Origin: an uncultured Odoribacter sp.
GTDB taxonomy: Bacteria > Bacteroidota > Bacteroidia > Bacteroidales > Marinifilaceae
NCBI GenBank assembly: GCA_910578985.1
Contig: CAJTSF010000054.1
Location: 1-5,368 of the forward strand
Reading direction: 5' to 3'
DNA length: 5,368 nt
Shown here: piece by piece, positions 1 through 5,368 of the stretch
Position numbering within the stretch: position 1 is the stretch's first letter
Layout of the letters: the number at the start of each line of letters is the position of its first letter
Notes under the pieces: model-generated
What the model saw: only the letters and a program-made list of their open reading frames with translations
Told to the model about the DNA's origin: nothing
Database searches by the model: none
Made by a program: the position numbers and the translations under genes

Positions 1-2
1 AC

Positions 3-98
3 TATGACAGCCCCCTGCACATCTACTGCTTCTGGGCGCGCGAGGACGGATCCGCCTTCTCCGAAAGCATCCATTTCCTCGCGGAGAGGAATGATTGA
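3..98 (+). CDS. C-terminal end of an upstream protein, possibly DUF6266-like (5' truncated by the window)
   Basis: An open frame enters from the left edge and ends at the TGA at 96-98, giving 31 visible residues. They contain PLHIYCFWAREDGSAFSESI and end in FLAERND. The pattern of a hydrophobic strand (LHIYCFWA), an acidic turn (REDGSA) and S-x-SI resembles the C-terminal strand of DUF6266-type proteins of Bacteroidetes ('VHLY.F....DG...S.SIYL'). That likeness is recalled from the family and is weak on so few residues. The segment is GC-rich (37 of the first 60 bases), in sharp contrast to the AT-rich gene that follows. It runs in the same direction as its neighbours. An 83-base gap with its own promoter separates it from the LRR gene, so it is probably a different transcription unit. 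It could also be the tail of another beta-rich secreted protein. Confidence 0.6.
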   Translation, partial: YDSPLHIYCFWAREDGSAFSESIHFLAERND

Positions 99-106
99 TT
101 TTTTTT
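75..106 (+). terminator. Weak candidate intrinsic terminator at the end of the upstream gene
   Basis: TTCCTC (75-80) can pair with GAGGAA (86-91) around a 5-base loop, and a run of eight T follows at 99-106. The stem is short, lies inside the last codons of the upstream gene, and is separated from the T run by seven bases, so the hairpin is marginal. The position, before a new promoter, fits a transcript end. Confidence 0.25.
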
Positions 107-123
107 AATTTCTGTATCGTTTT

Positions 124-154
124 CTTGGTCATATCAAAATAATCGCTATATTTG
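124..154 (+). promoter_or_regulatory. Bacteroides-type (sigma-ABfr) promoter for the LRR lipoprotein gene
   Basis: TATATTTG at 147-154 is an exact match to the Bacteroides -7 element TAnnTTTG. CTTG at 124-127 differs by one base from the -33 element TTTG, and its TTG is 19 bases from the -7 box, within the usual 19-21. Transcription would start a few bases after 154, leaving a leader of roughly 20 AT-rich bases (TTAACCAATTAAACTTATTG) before the ATG at 182. No Shine-Dalgarno sequence is present, which is normal for this phylum. Because only 26 bases separate the two downstream genes, this promoter probably drives both. Confidence 0.7.
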
Positions 155-181
155 CAAAATTAACCAATTAAACTTATTGCA

Positions 182-1432
182 ATGAAAACGATTACAATTT
201 TGAACAGCATGAAGTCCGGGTATTTTATGCTAGTGGCATGTGTAACCCTGTTGTTGGGAGCAACTGCATGTAATGATGAAGAGTTTGGTTCAGAAGCTTT
301 AGAAGTTGAAAAAGAATTAGCCTTGGAAGAACGAATTGAACAGATTCTAAGTCAGTATCCTCGAACGCGGGCAAATTTTTCCACCCCTGTTGTAATGAAA
401 ACAAAAATAAAGAATGTTCATATTCAATGTTTCGCAACAGAAGATGTTATTGTTTATTGGGACAGTTTAGATTTTACATATATTCCCAAAAATACTTATG
501 ACGATTATTTTTTTACATTTCCAAATGGAGAAGAAGAACGTGTTATATTTCTAGAAGTATCTAATCAAGCTATACAACAATTAAATGTATGCTGTAATGA
601 CCTTACTTTCTTAAATGTTAAGAACAATATTAATTTAGAGATTCTTTCATGTGACTGTAATTTTTTGAGTGATTTGAGATTAACAGGTTGTCCCAACCTA
701 AAAGTTGTTAATGCTATAACAAACAATCTGTCTACGCTTGATGTGAGCCATTTAACTTACCTAGAAACACTTAATTTATCAATGAATGAACTAACTGCAA
801 TAGACGTATCTAAAAATTTAAATCTTCAAACTTTAGCCATTGATAGTAATCCCATAAAAAATTTGGACATATCTAAAAATACACAACTTCAGATTTTACT
901 TGCTGGAGATACTTACATCACAAATTTAGACTTAACTAACAGTACTTGCCTGAAAGAGCTGTATCTATTCTATCTTTCTGATTTACAAACAATAAATAAT
1001 GATCATATTAATTCAAATAGTTTTTCCACTTTTGTTGAGTTAAAGGTGTTAGATATACAATATACCTCGTTTAATGCTTTGAATTTGCCAAATGACTCTT
1101 TGCGTTATCTTGATATTTCTGGGACGCCTATCAAATATCTAGATATATCAAGATTGCAAATAGATTATTTGAATACAACTAACTCTAGTTTAACAACTTT
1201 TGAATACACAGAAAATAGTTTGTTTTATGCTTATTATATATCAGTAGCAGGAACTCCTTTTGAAAAATATGAATTTAACTTAGATTATCTTATTACCGAT
1301 GCGATTCCTAATAGATATAATGCAAGTAGAGATGGGAAAATTATCAAAGGACGTTTCATTACGACATTGGATCTTTCTGTCTACGAAAGATCATATCTAA
1401 AAAAAAGAAATTGGGAGGTTGCAAATCATTAG
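182..1432 (+). CDS. Leucine-rich-repeat lipoprotein, probably surface-exposed
   Basis: This 416-residue protein begins with an export signal whose hydrophobic core (YFMLVACVTLLLGA) ends at ATAC, placing the likely lipid-bearing cysteine at residue 30. The next residues, NDEEFGSE, are acidic like the lipoprotein export signal that sends Bacteroidetes lipoproteins to the cell surface; the -3 residue is Ala rather than the usual Leu. Residues 38-60 are charged and probably helical. LRRs occupy about 124-340. Units starting at 144, 165, 186, 207, 228 and 249 are exactly 21 residues apart with the pattern LDVSKN..L..L....N.I.N. A looser stretch (271-299) and units at 300 and 320 follow. The C-terminus ends in a capping-type YLKKRNWEV. 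ATG at 209 (Met10) is an alternative start giving a more compact signal; ATG at 182 suits the promoter spacing. Base composition is very AT-rich (two sampled 60-base lines are 25% GC), unlike the upstream gene. LRRs bind proteins or glycans; the ligand is unknown. The gene ends 26 bases before the next start. Confidence 0.9.
   Translation: MKTITILNSMKSGYFMLVACVTLLLGATACNDEEFGSEALEVEKELALEERIEQILSQYPRTRANFSTPVVMKTKIKNVHIQCFATEDVIVYWDSLDFTYIPKNTYDDYFFTFPNGEEERVIFLEVSNQAIQQLNVCCNDLTFLNVKNNINLEILSCDCNFLSDLRLTGCPNLKVVNAITNNLSTLDVSHLTYLETLNLSMNELTAIDVSKNLNLQTLAIDSNPIKNLDISKNTQLQILLAGDTYITNLDLTNSTCLKELYLFYLSDLQTINNDHINSNSFSTFVELKVLDIQYTSFNALNLPNDSLRYLDISGTPIKYLDISRLQIDYLNTTNSSLTTFEYTENSLFYAYYISVAGTPFEKYEFNLDYLITDAIPNRYNASRDGKIIKGRFITTLDLSVYERSYLKKRNWEVANH
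551..1201 (+). repeat. LRR-encoding region of the lipoprotein (about nine units, mostly 21 residues)
   Basis: Residues 124-340 carry the repeat. The clearest units are LDVSHLTYLETLNLS (from 186), IDVSKNLNLQTLAID (207) and LDISKNTQLQILLAG (228). The [LI]D[VIL][ST] strand and the 'SKNT.L..L' helix-side segment are typical of Bacteroidetes secreted LRR proteins. The unit length is close to that of internalin-type LRRs. The regular array breaks at about residues 271-299 (NDHINSNSFSTF), then resumes with shorter units. The repeat is visible at protein level; DNA identity between units is low, so this is an old array. Confidence 0.85.
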
Positions 1433-1458
1433 CCAATAAACATTTGTAATTAGTCTCT

Positions 1459-4400
1459 ATGAAAAAAGTCTTACTTCTATGTAGTATTCTAATTTTATTT
1501 TTTGTGTATGGTGTTTCACAGGAAATAAAGCCCTGCCCGGGAGTCTTGATTAATGGGGTATGCTGGGCAGAATATGATGTAGATGAGCCGGGAAAATTTG
1601 CCAACGCAGCCAAACCATACGGCATGCTTTATCAATGGAACCGGAAAAAGGGATGGCCTGTCAGAGGTGAGGTTACAGGGTGGGATAATTCTTGCGATCC
1701 TGCGGAAAATTGGGAGTCGGACAACGACCCCTGTCCTGCTGGATGGCGAATGCCTACTGCAAAAGAGTTGGAGACTTTATCGGATGAATCTAAAGTGACT
1801 TATACCGAGACTGTACAAAACGGTTTTTGTGGTAGTAGATTTAGAGATAATACCACAGGAGCAACTATTTTTTTATCAAATACTGAATTTCGCTCTCAAG
1901 ACGGAGAGATCCATGGTATGGAAACATATTATTGGTCAAGTTCGTCCCGTTGGTATTTACATAAAAATTGGATGAGTCAGGAATCAACAAAACCACCAAG
2001 TTTTGGATTTTCAATCCGTTGTGTCGCCAATGAAAAAGATGGTGATATTGTGTTAGCCCTCTCTGAAACCATTTGTCAGGAAAAATTGCCTTACTCATGG
2101 AGAGACACGACTTTCGGCATCGGGACAAAGACCGGAGAGTATTGTTTTCGGCGTACCCGTCAAGGGACAACGTGCGACAGCATCGTTTACCTCCATCTGA
2201 ACATCGACACGACATGCAACAGACCATGCAAGAATGGAGGTATCCGGATAAACGGGGTATGCTGGGCGGAATGCAATGTCGATGAACCGGGAACATTTAC
2301 CACTTCTCCTGAAGCATGGGGTATGCTCTACCAATGGAACCGAAAAAAGGGATGGCCTGCCACAGGCTCCGTTTCCGATTGGGATGACAGTTATTCTGAC
2401 AAGACGTATTGGGAAACCGCCAATGACCCATGCCCCAAAGGCTGGAGAGTTCCCAGTATAATAGAAATGAACAGTCTATTGGATAATCAAAAAGTAACTC
2501 ATGAATACATACAACAAAAAGGGATTTATGGAAGTCTATTCACTGACAATATAACTGGAAATACTATATTTTTGCCTAAAATAAATTCTCGATTTTCTGC
2601 ATCTGTTCCTGAAAATCGCTTTTTAAGCTATTATTGGTCTTCTTCAGTTGATTTATTAGAAGAGACAGAATTATCCTATAATGATGCAGGTGCTTGGGCG
2701 TTACATTTATACTCTACTACACCAAGACCTTTTCTTTTTGCTAAATTAGATGCTAGTTCCATTCGTTGTGTCACCGATTGGGGAGAACGAAAATGCGAGG
2801 ACATTAAACGAGATACTTCCATGACCATCTGCGAAAAGGATTTACCGTACACTTTCTGCGATACGACTTTTAAAGAAGGGACAGTGTCAGGGACATACAC
2901 TTTCCATCGCATCCAAGCCTTGACAGGTTGCGACAGCATTGTCACCCTGAAGCTGACAGTCAAACCGGAGTGCGACAAGCCCTGTCCGGGAGTGCTGATT
3001 AACGGGGTGTGCTGGGCAGAGTTCAATGTGGATGCACCGGGAAAATTTGCCAACGCAGCCAAACCATACGGCATGCTTTACCAATGGAACCGGAAAAAGG
3101 GATGGCCTGTCAGAGGTGAGGTTACAGGGTGGGATAATTCTTGCGATCCTGCGGAAAATTGGGAGTCGGACAACGACCCCTGCCCTGCCGGATGGCGGAT
3201 GCCCACCGTAGAGGAGATGAAAAAACTGATAGACGAATCCAAAGTAACCTATACGACAACAGCACAAGATGGTTTTTGGGGCGCCAGATTTAAGGACAAC
3301 GCGACAGGTAAAACTATCTTCTTCCCGGATGCCGGATATCGTCTACAAGATGGAGTAGTTAGTCAAGTCTTGTTTATACTTTATTGGTCAGGTTCATCCC
3401 ATTCATATATGGAGAGCAACTATATATCACAAGAATCAACGCTTGCTTTTGGGCATTCCATCCGTTGTGTTGCCAATGAAAAAGATGGTGATATCGTGTT
3501 AGCCCTCTCTGAAACCATTTGTCAGGAAAAATTGCCTTACTCATGGAGAGACACGACTTTCGGCATCGGGACAAAGACCGGGGAGTATTGTTTCCGGCAT
3601 ACCCGACAAGGGACAACGTGCGACAGCATCGTTTACCTCTATCTGACCATTGACACGACATGCAACCGACCATGCAAGGAAGGCGGAGTTCTAATCAACG
3701 GATTATGTTGGGCGGAATGCAATGTAGATGAACCGGGAACCTTTGCCTCCACTCCTGAAGCATGGGGTATGCTCTACCAATGGAACCGGAAAAAGGGATG
3801 GCCTGCCACAGGCACCGTTTCCGATTGGGATCACAGCGATCCTGACGGGACGAATTGGGAAACCGCCAATGACCCATGCCCCAAAGGTTGGAGAGTTCCC
3901 CATACCATGGAACTAAACAGACTATTAGATAATTTGAAAGTAACGCAAAAAGATATACAACAGAATGGTGTCGCTGGAAGTCAATTCATTGATAACATAA
4001 CGGGAAATGCAATTTTTTTCCCAAAAACAAACAGACGACATAACGAAACAGTTACTGCTTATTCCTATTTTTATTGGTCAGCTTCAAGTGACTATATACA
4101 GGAGAAAGAACTATCAAATATCGAAGCCATCTCAATGGCTTACTTTCATATGCCAACGCTCCACCCCAGAAAAGTGGCTTTACCAATCCGTTGTGTCACC
4201 GATTGGGGGGAACGGGAATGTGAAGACATCAAACGAGACACTTCCGTGACCATCTGCGCCAAGGATTTGCCATACGATTTCTGCGATACGACTTTTCAGG
4301 AAGGGACAGTGTCGGGGACATACACTTTCCATTGCATCCAAGCCTTGACGGGGTGCGACAGCATCGTCACCCTGAAACTGACGGTCGCACAGGAGGCAAA

Positions 4401-5368
4401 GCCCTGCCCGGGAGTGTTGATTAACGGAGTGTGCTGGGCGAGAAGTAACGTGGATGCGCCGGGGACTTTTGCCCATACTCCCGAGGCGGACGGCATGCTC
4501 TACCAATGGAACCGGAAAAAAGGGTGGTCCCCAACAGGTGACATCAGCGGATGGGACGCCAACCTCCCCTCCGGGGACAATTGGAACAAAACCAATGACC
4601 CCTGCCCTGCCGGATGGAGGGTTCCGAATGCGGAAGAAATCAATACACTGCTGGACGAGTCGAAAGTGAACCGCCTCATGACTACCCAAACCGGAATCTT
4701 CGGAGGAAAATTCACGGACAAGGGCAACGGCAACGCGGTTTTCTTCCCCGTTGTCAATCACCGCAAGCCTGAAGACGGATCGGTTCATCCGGGGGACTTC
4801 GGGTATTACTGGTCCGCCTCACCCGCCAATACGGATGAGGCTTGGGCTTTGTACTGCTACATGGAAACGGCTTTCTTCAAAACGGAACTGCCTAAAAACG
4901 GAGGCTACTCCCTCCGCTGTGTCGCCGACGAGGATATCTCTGACTGCAAAATCGTAACGGAAGAGGCTTACGACACCATCTGCGCCCATGACCTGCCTTA
5001 CACATGGAGGGATACTTTGTTTTACAGAGATGCAAAGACAGGGGTGTACCTTTTCCGGCGTATTCAAGCCTTGACGGGATGCGACAGCATCGTACAATTG
5101 CATCTAACCGTACAGGATATTCCACCCCACGAGTTCTCCGCCATGGTGTGTCAAGGGGAGAATTACAACGAGTACGGCTTCAACCTCCCGAAAGTCATGA
5201 GGGATACTATTGTCCGTGACACCCTGCAAACACGATGGGGATGCGACTCTATTCGAATTCTTTATCTCACGGTACATCCCAAGCACGACACAATTGTATA
5301 TGACACCGTCTGCCAAGAAGAACCCTATCACGGTTACGGCTTCTCCCTGACCAAAGCGGAAACCTCCA
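1459..5368 (+). CDS. Giant secreted repeat protein: five FISUMP-like plus GCDSI-type modules (3' end outside window)
   Basis: One frame is open from ATG 1459 to the last base (at least 1303 codons, no stop). TAA at 1447-1449 in the same frame fixes the start closely. Residues 1-20 are a Sec signal peptide (MKK, then LLLCSILILFFVYG) with a likely cut after GVS, leaving N-terminal Gln21. Five modules follow. FISUMP-like domains lie at about 24-190, 257-439, 507-672, 739-914 and 981-1156, with shared motifs NGVCWAE, YQWNRKKGW, NDPCPAGWR[MV]P, YYWS[SA]S and IRCV. These correspond to the family's WMAENL, YG.LY.W, CP.GW..P, YWSS and .RCV. Each is followed by a roughly 55-residue domain ending GCDSIV.L.LTV (196-250, 446-501, 678-732, 921-976, 1163-1218). 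A sixth (1219-1272) and a cut seventh (from 1273) come next. Cysteines recur at fixed places, suggesting disulfides in an exported protein. A type IX sorting or CHU_C-type C-terminal domain is expected downstream but not visible. An adhesin or binding role is inference. It probably shares the lipoprotein gene's transcript. Confidence 0.9.
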   Translation, partial: MKKVLLLCSILILFFVYGVSQEIKPCPGVLINGVCWAEYDVDEPGKFANAAKPYGMLYQWNRKKGWPVRGEVTGWDNSCDPAENWESDNDPCPAGWRMPTAKELETLSDESKVTYTETVQNGFCGSRFRDNTTGATIFLSNTEFRSQDGEIHGMETYYWSSSSRWYLHKNWMSQESTKPPSFGFSIRCVANEKDGDIVLALSETICQEKLPYSWRDTTFGIGTKTGEYCFRRTRQGTTCDSIVYLHLNIDTTCNRPCKNGGIRINGVCWAECNVDEPGTFTTSPEAWGMLYQWNRKKGWPATGSVSDWDDSYSDKTYWETANDPCPKGWRVPSIIEMNSLLDNQKVTHEYIQQKGIYGSLFTDNITGNTIFLPKINSRFSASVPENRFLSYYWSSSVDLLEETELSYNDAGAWALHLYSTTPRPFLFAKLDASSIRCVTDWGERKCEDIKRDTSMTICEKDLPYTFCDTTFKEGTVSGTYTFHRIQALTGCDSIVTLKLTVKPECDKPCPGVLINGVCWAEFNVDAPGKFANAAKPYGMLYQWNRKKGWPVRGEVTGWDNSCDPAENWESDNDPCPAGWRMPTVEEMKKLIDESKVTYTTTAQDGFWGARFKDNATGKTIFFPDAGYRLQDGVVSQVLFILYWSGSSHSYMESNYISQESTLAFGHSIRCVANEKDGDIVLALSETICQEKLPYSWRDTTFGIGTKTGEYCFRHTRQGTTCDSIVYLYLTIDTTCNRPCKEGGVLINGLCWAECNVDEPGTFASTPEAWGMLYQWNRKKGWPATGTVSDWDHSDPDGTNWETANDPCPKGWRVPHTMELNRLLDNLKVTQKDIQQNGVAGSQFIDNITGNAIFFPKTNRRHNETVTAYSYFYWSASSDYIQEKELSNIEAISMAYFHMPTLHPRKVALPIRCVTDWGERECEDIKRDTSVTICAKDLPYDFCDTTFQEGTVSGTYTFHCIQALTGCDSIVTLKLTVAQEAKPCPGVLINGVCWARSNVDAPGTFAHTPEADGMLYQWNRKKGWSPTGDISGWDANLPSGDNWNKTNDPCPAGWRVPNAEEINTLLDESKVNRLMTTQTGIFGGKFTDKGNGNAVFFPVVNHRKPEDGSVHPGDFGYYWSASPANTDEAWALYCYMETAFFKTELPKNGGYSLRCVADEDISDCKIVTEEAYDTICAHDLPYTWRDTLFYRDAKTGVYLFRRIQALTGCDSIVQLHLTVQDIPPHEFSAMVCQGENYNEYGFNLPKVMRDTIVRDTLQTRWGCDSIRILYLTVHPKHDTIVYDTVCQEEPYHGYGFSLTKAETS
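1528..2208 (+). repeat. Module 1 (type A): FISUMP-like domain plus GCDSI-type domain
   Basis: Residues 24-190 form the FISUMP-like part and 196-250 the GCDSI-type part. The scaffold half (KPCPGVLINGVCWAE to NDPCPAGWRMP) is almost identical to module 3. The segment between GWRMP and SIRCV is diverged and AT-rich (65 G/C in bases 1801-1980, 36%). It carries an extra cysteine, Cys124 (GFCG), where module 3 has Trp (GFWG). The GCDSI part reads TICQEKLPYSWRDTTF and ends TTCDSIVYLHLNI. Confidence 0.85.
2227..2961 (+). repeat. Module 2 (type B): FISUMP-like domain plus GCDSI-type domain
   Basis: Residues 257-439 and 446-501. It is distinguished from type A by PGTFTTSPEAWGMLYQWN, SVSDWD and NDPCPKGWRVP, and by the linker CVTDWGERKCEDIKRDTS before the GCDSI domain (TICEKDLPYTFCDTTF to GCDSIVTLKLTV). 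Its diverged segment (bases 2521-2700, 33% GC by count) is the longest of the set, making this FISUMP-like domain about 183 residues. Confidence 0.85.
2977..3654 (+). repeat. Module 3 (type A'): near-copy of module 1
   Basis: Residues 507-672 and 678-732. It lies 1446-1449 bp downstream of module 1. Bases 3037-3182 match 1588-1733 except at one position (C here, T at 1632). The GCDSI part (ANEKDGDIVLALSETICQEK onward) is also nearly identical in DNA to module 1. The segment between GWRMP and SIRCV differs clearly in protein and length. Confidence 0.85.
3673..4386 (+). repeat. Module 4 (type B'): near-copy of module 2
   Basis: Residues 739-914 and 921-976. It shares PEAWGMLYQWNRKKGW, ETANDPCPKGWRVP and the DWGERECEDIKRDTS linker with module 2. 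Its diverged segment (bases 3961-4140, 36% GC by count) includes RRHNETVTAYSYFYWSAS and is a few residues shorter than in module 2. The sequence before Cys-Val reads ALPIRCV. Confidence 0.85.
4399..5112 (+). repeat. Module 5: single-copy GC-rich FISUMP-like plus GCDSI-type module
   Basis: Residues 981-1156 and 1163-1218. It has the same scaffold motifs (CPGVLINGVCWAR, YQWNRKKGW, NDPCPAGWRVP, YYWSAS, SLRCV) but no close copy in the window. Unlike modules 1, 2 and 4 it has no drop in GC after GWRVP (100 G/C in bases 4681-4860, 56%). Its GCDSI part reads DTICAHDLPYTWRDTLF and ends GCDSIVQLHLTV. It marks the change from alternating modules to a plain GCDSI array. Confidence 0.85.
5113..5368 (+). 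repeat. Start of a GCDSI-type tandem array (one full unit and one cut by the window)
   Basis: Residues 1219-1272 (MVCQGENYNEYGFNLP ... WGCDSIRILYLTV) and 1273 onward (DTIVYDTVCQEEPYHGYGF...) are units of the same C-x-x-E...Y / GCDSI / L.LTV type, joined with no FISUMP-like domain between them. Such units occur in long tandem arrays in large Bacteroidetes surface proteins. A beta-sandwich fold is likely but inferred. The array probably continues past the window. Confidence 0.75.

Noticed and set aside
1480..1482. Cys8 of the large protein (LLLC) as a lipoprotein attachment site
   Set aside because: The hydrophobic stretch before it is only about four residues, too short for a lipoprotein signal. 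The hydrophobic core continues after it to a normal signal peptidase I site at GVS/QE.
1583..1798. Repeated short plus-strand frames beginning in the PGKF/PGTF region of each module (also at 2276, 3026, 3728 and 4454)
   Set aside because: They are +2 frame shadows of the same scaffold segment in each module. The true frame is open throughout and carries all conserved domain motifs.
1795..4200. Diversity-generating retroelement target (variable C-terminal part of a lectin-like domain)
   Set aside because: No reverse transcriptase or template repeat is in the window. The differences between modules 1 and 3 include many non-adenine and synonymous changes and length changes, not the adenine-specific pattern expected. 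A remote element cannot be excluded without searching the genome.
4201..4216. Six-G run as a phase-variable slippage tract
   Set aside because: The run encodes Trp-Gly in the conserved DWGE linker and is short. Module 2 encodes the same residues with a broken run, and nothing else suggests switching. T runs at about 1868 and 4012 and the A run near 1399 are likewise ordinary for AT-rich coding DNA.
4180..4788. Long open frame of 202 codons on the minus strand
   Set aside because: It lies entirely antisense to the large repeat gene. Related minus-strand frames recur opposite other modules (for example 2676-3074 and 1359-1625), as expected when a repeated coding sequence lacks stops in the antisense frame. 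Its translation shows no signal peptide or recognisable domain.
1528..5112. CRISPR or non-coding satellite repeat
   Set aside because: The repeat unit is about 700 bp, coding, in frame, with conserved protein motifs and no short regularly spaced direct repeats.

Overview
The window looks like a Bacteroidales (Bacteroides/Parabacteroides-type) chromosome segment. It has a TAnnTTTG-type -7 promoter element, AT-rich leaders without Shine-Dalgarno sequences, a leucine-rich-repeat lipoprotein with an acidic stretch after the lipid cysteine, and a secreted protein built from Fibrobacter-succinogenes-major-paralogous (FISUMP)-like units of the CNVD-PGTF / YQWNRK-GW / DPCPAGWRVP kind common in gut Bacteroidetes. 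All recognisable genes are on the + strand.

Layout. (1) Positions 3-98 are the C-terminal 31 codons of an upstream gene, GC-rich (37 of the first 60 bases) and perhaps a DUF6266-type protein. (2) Positions 99-181 form a short AT-rich gap with a good Bacteroides promoter (about 124-154). (3) Positions 182-1432 encode a 416-residue LRR lipoprotein of very low GC (two sampled 60-base lines are 25%). (4) After 26 bases, a very large open frame starts at 1459 and runs without a stop to the window end. At least 1303 codons are visible and the 3' end lies outside. It encodes a signal peptide and then five modules, each a FISUMP-like domain (about 165-183 residues) followed by a Cys-rich 'DTxIC...LPY...GCDSIV.L.LTV' domain (about 55 residues). 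Two further GCDSI-type units follow, the last cut by the window edge.

The most notable feature is the mosaic structure of the large gene. Modules 1-2 and 3-4 are an A-B-A'-B' tandem duplication with a period near 1446-1449 bp. One 146-bp stretch differs at a single base between copies, yet the C-terminal half of each FISUMP-like domain, between the GWR[MV]P and IRCV motifs, is strongly diverged. In modules 1, 2 and 4 the diverged segments sample at about 33-36% GC, against 48-60% in sampled scaffold. Module 5 has no such dip (56% in the equivalent segment). This is the pattern of a surface protein with a homogenised scaffold and diversified, possibly ligand- or immune-exposed, faces.

Working together: the LRR lipoprotein and the giant repeat protein are close enough to be one transcript from the promoter at 124-154. 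Both appear exported, the first probably as a surface lipoprotein and the second through Sec and perhaps the type IX system, whose sorting domain would lie beyond the window. A joint role in adhesion or surface recognition is inference; nothing in the sequence fixes a ligand. No RNA genes, CRISPR arrays, insertion sequences or transposase genes were seen.
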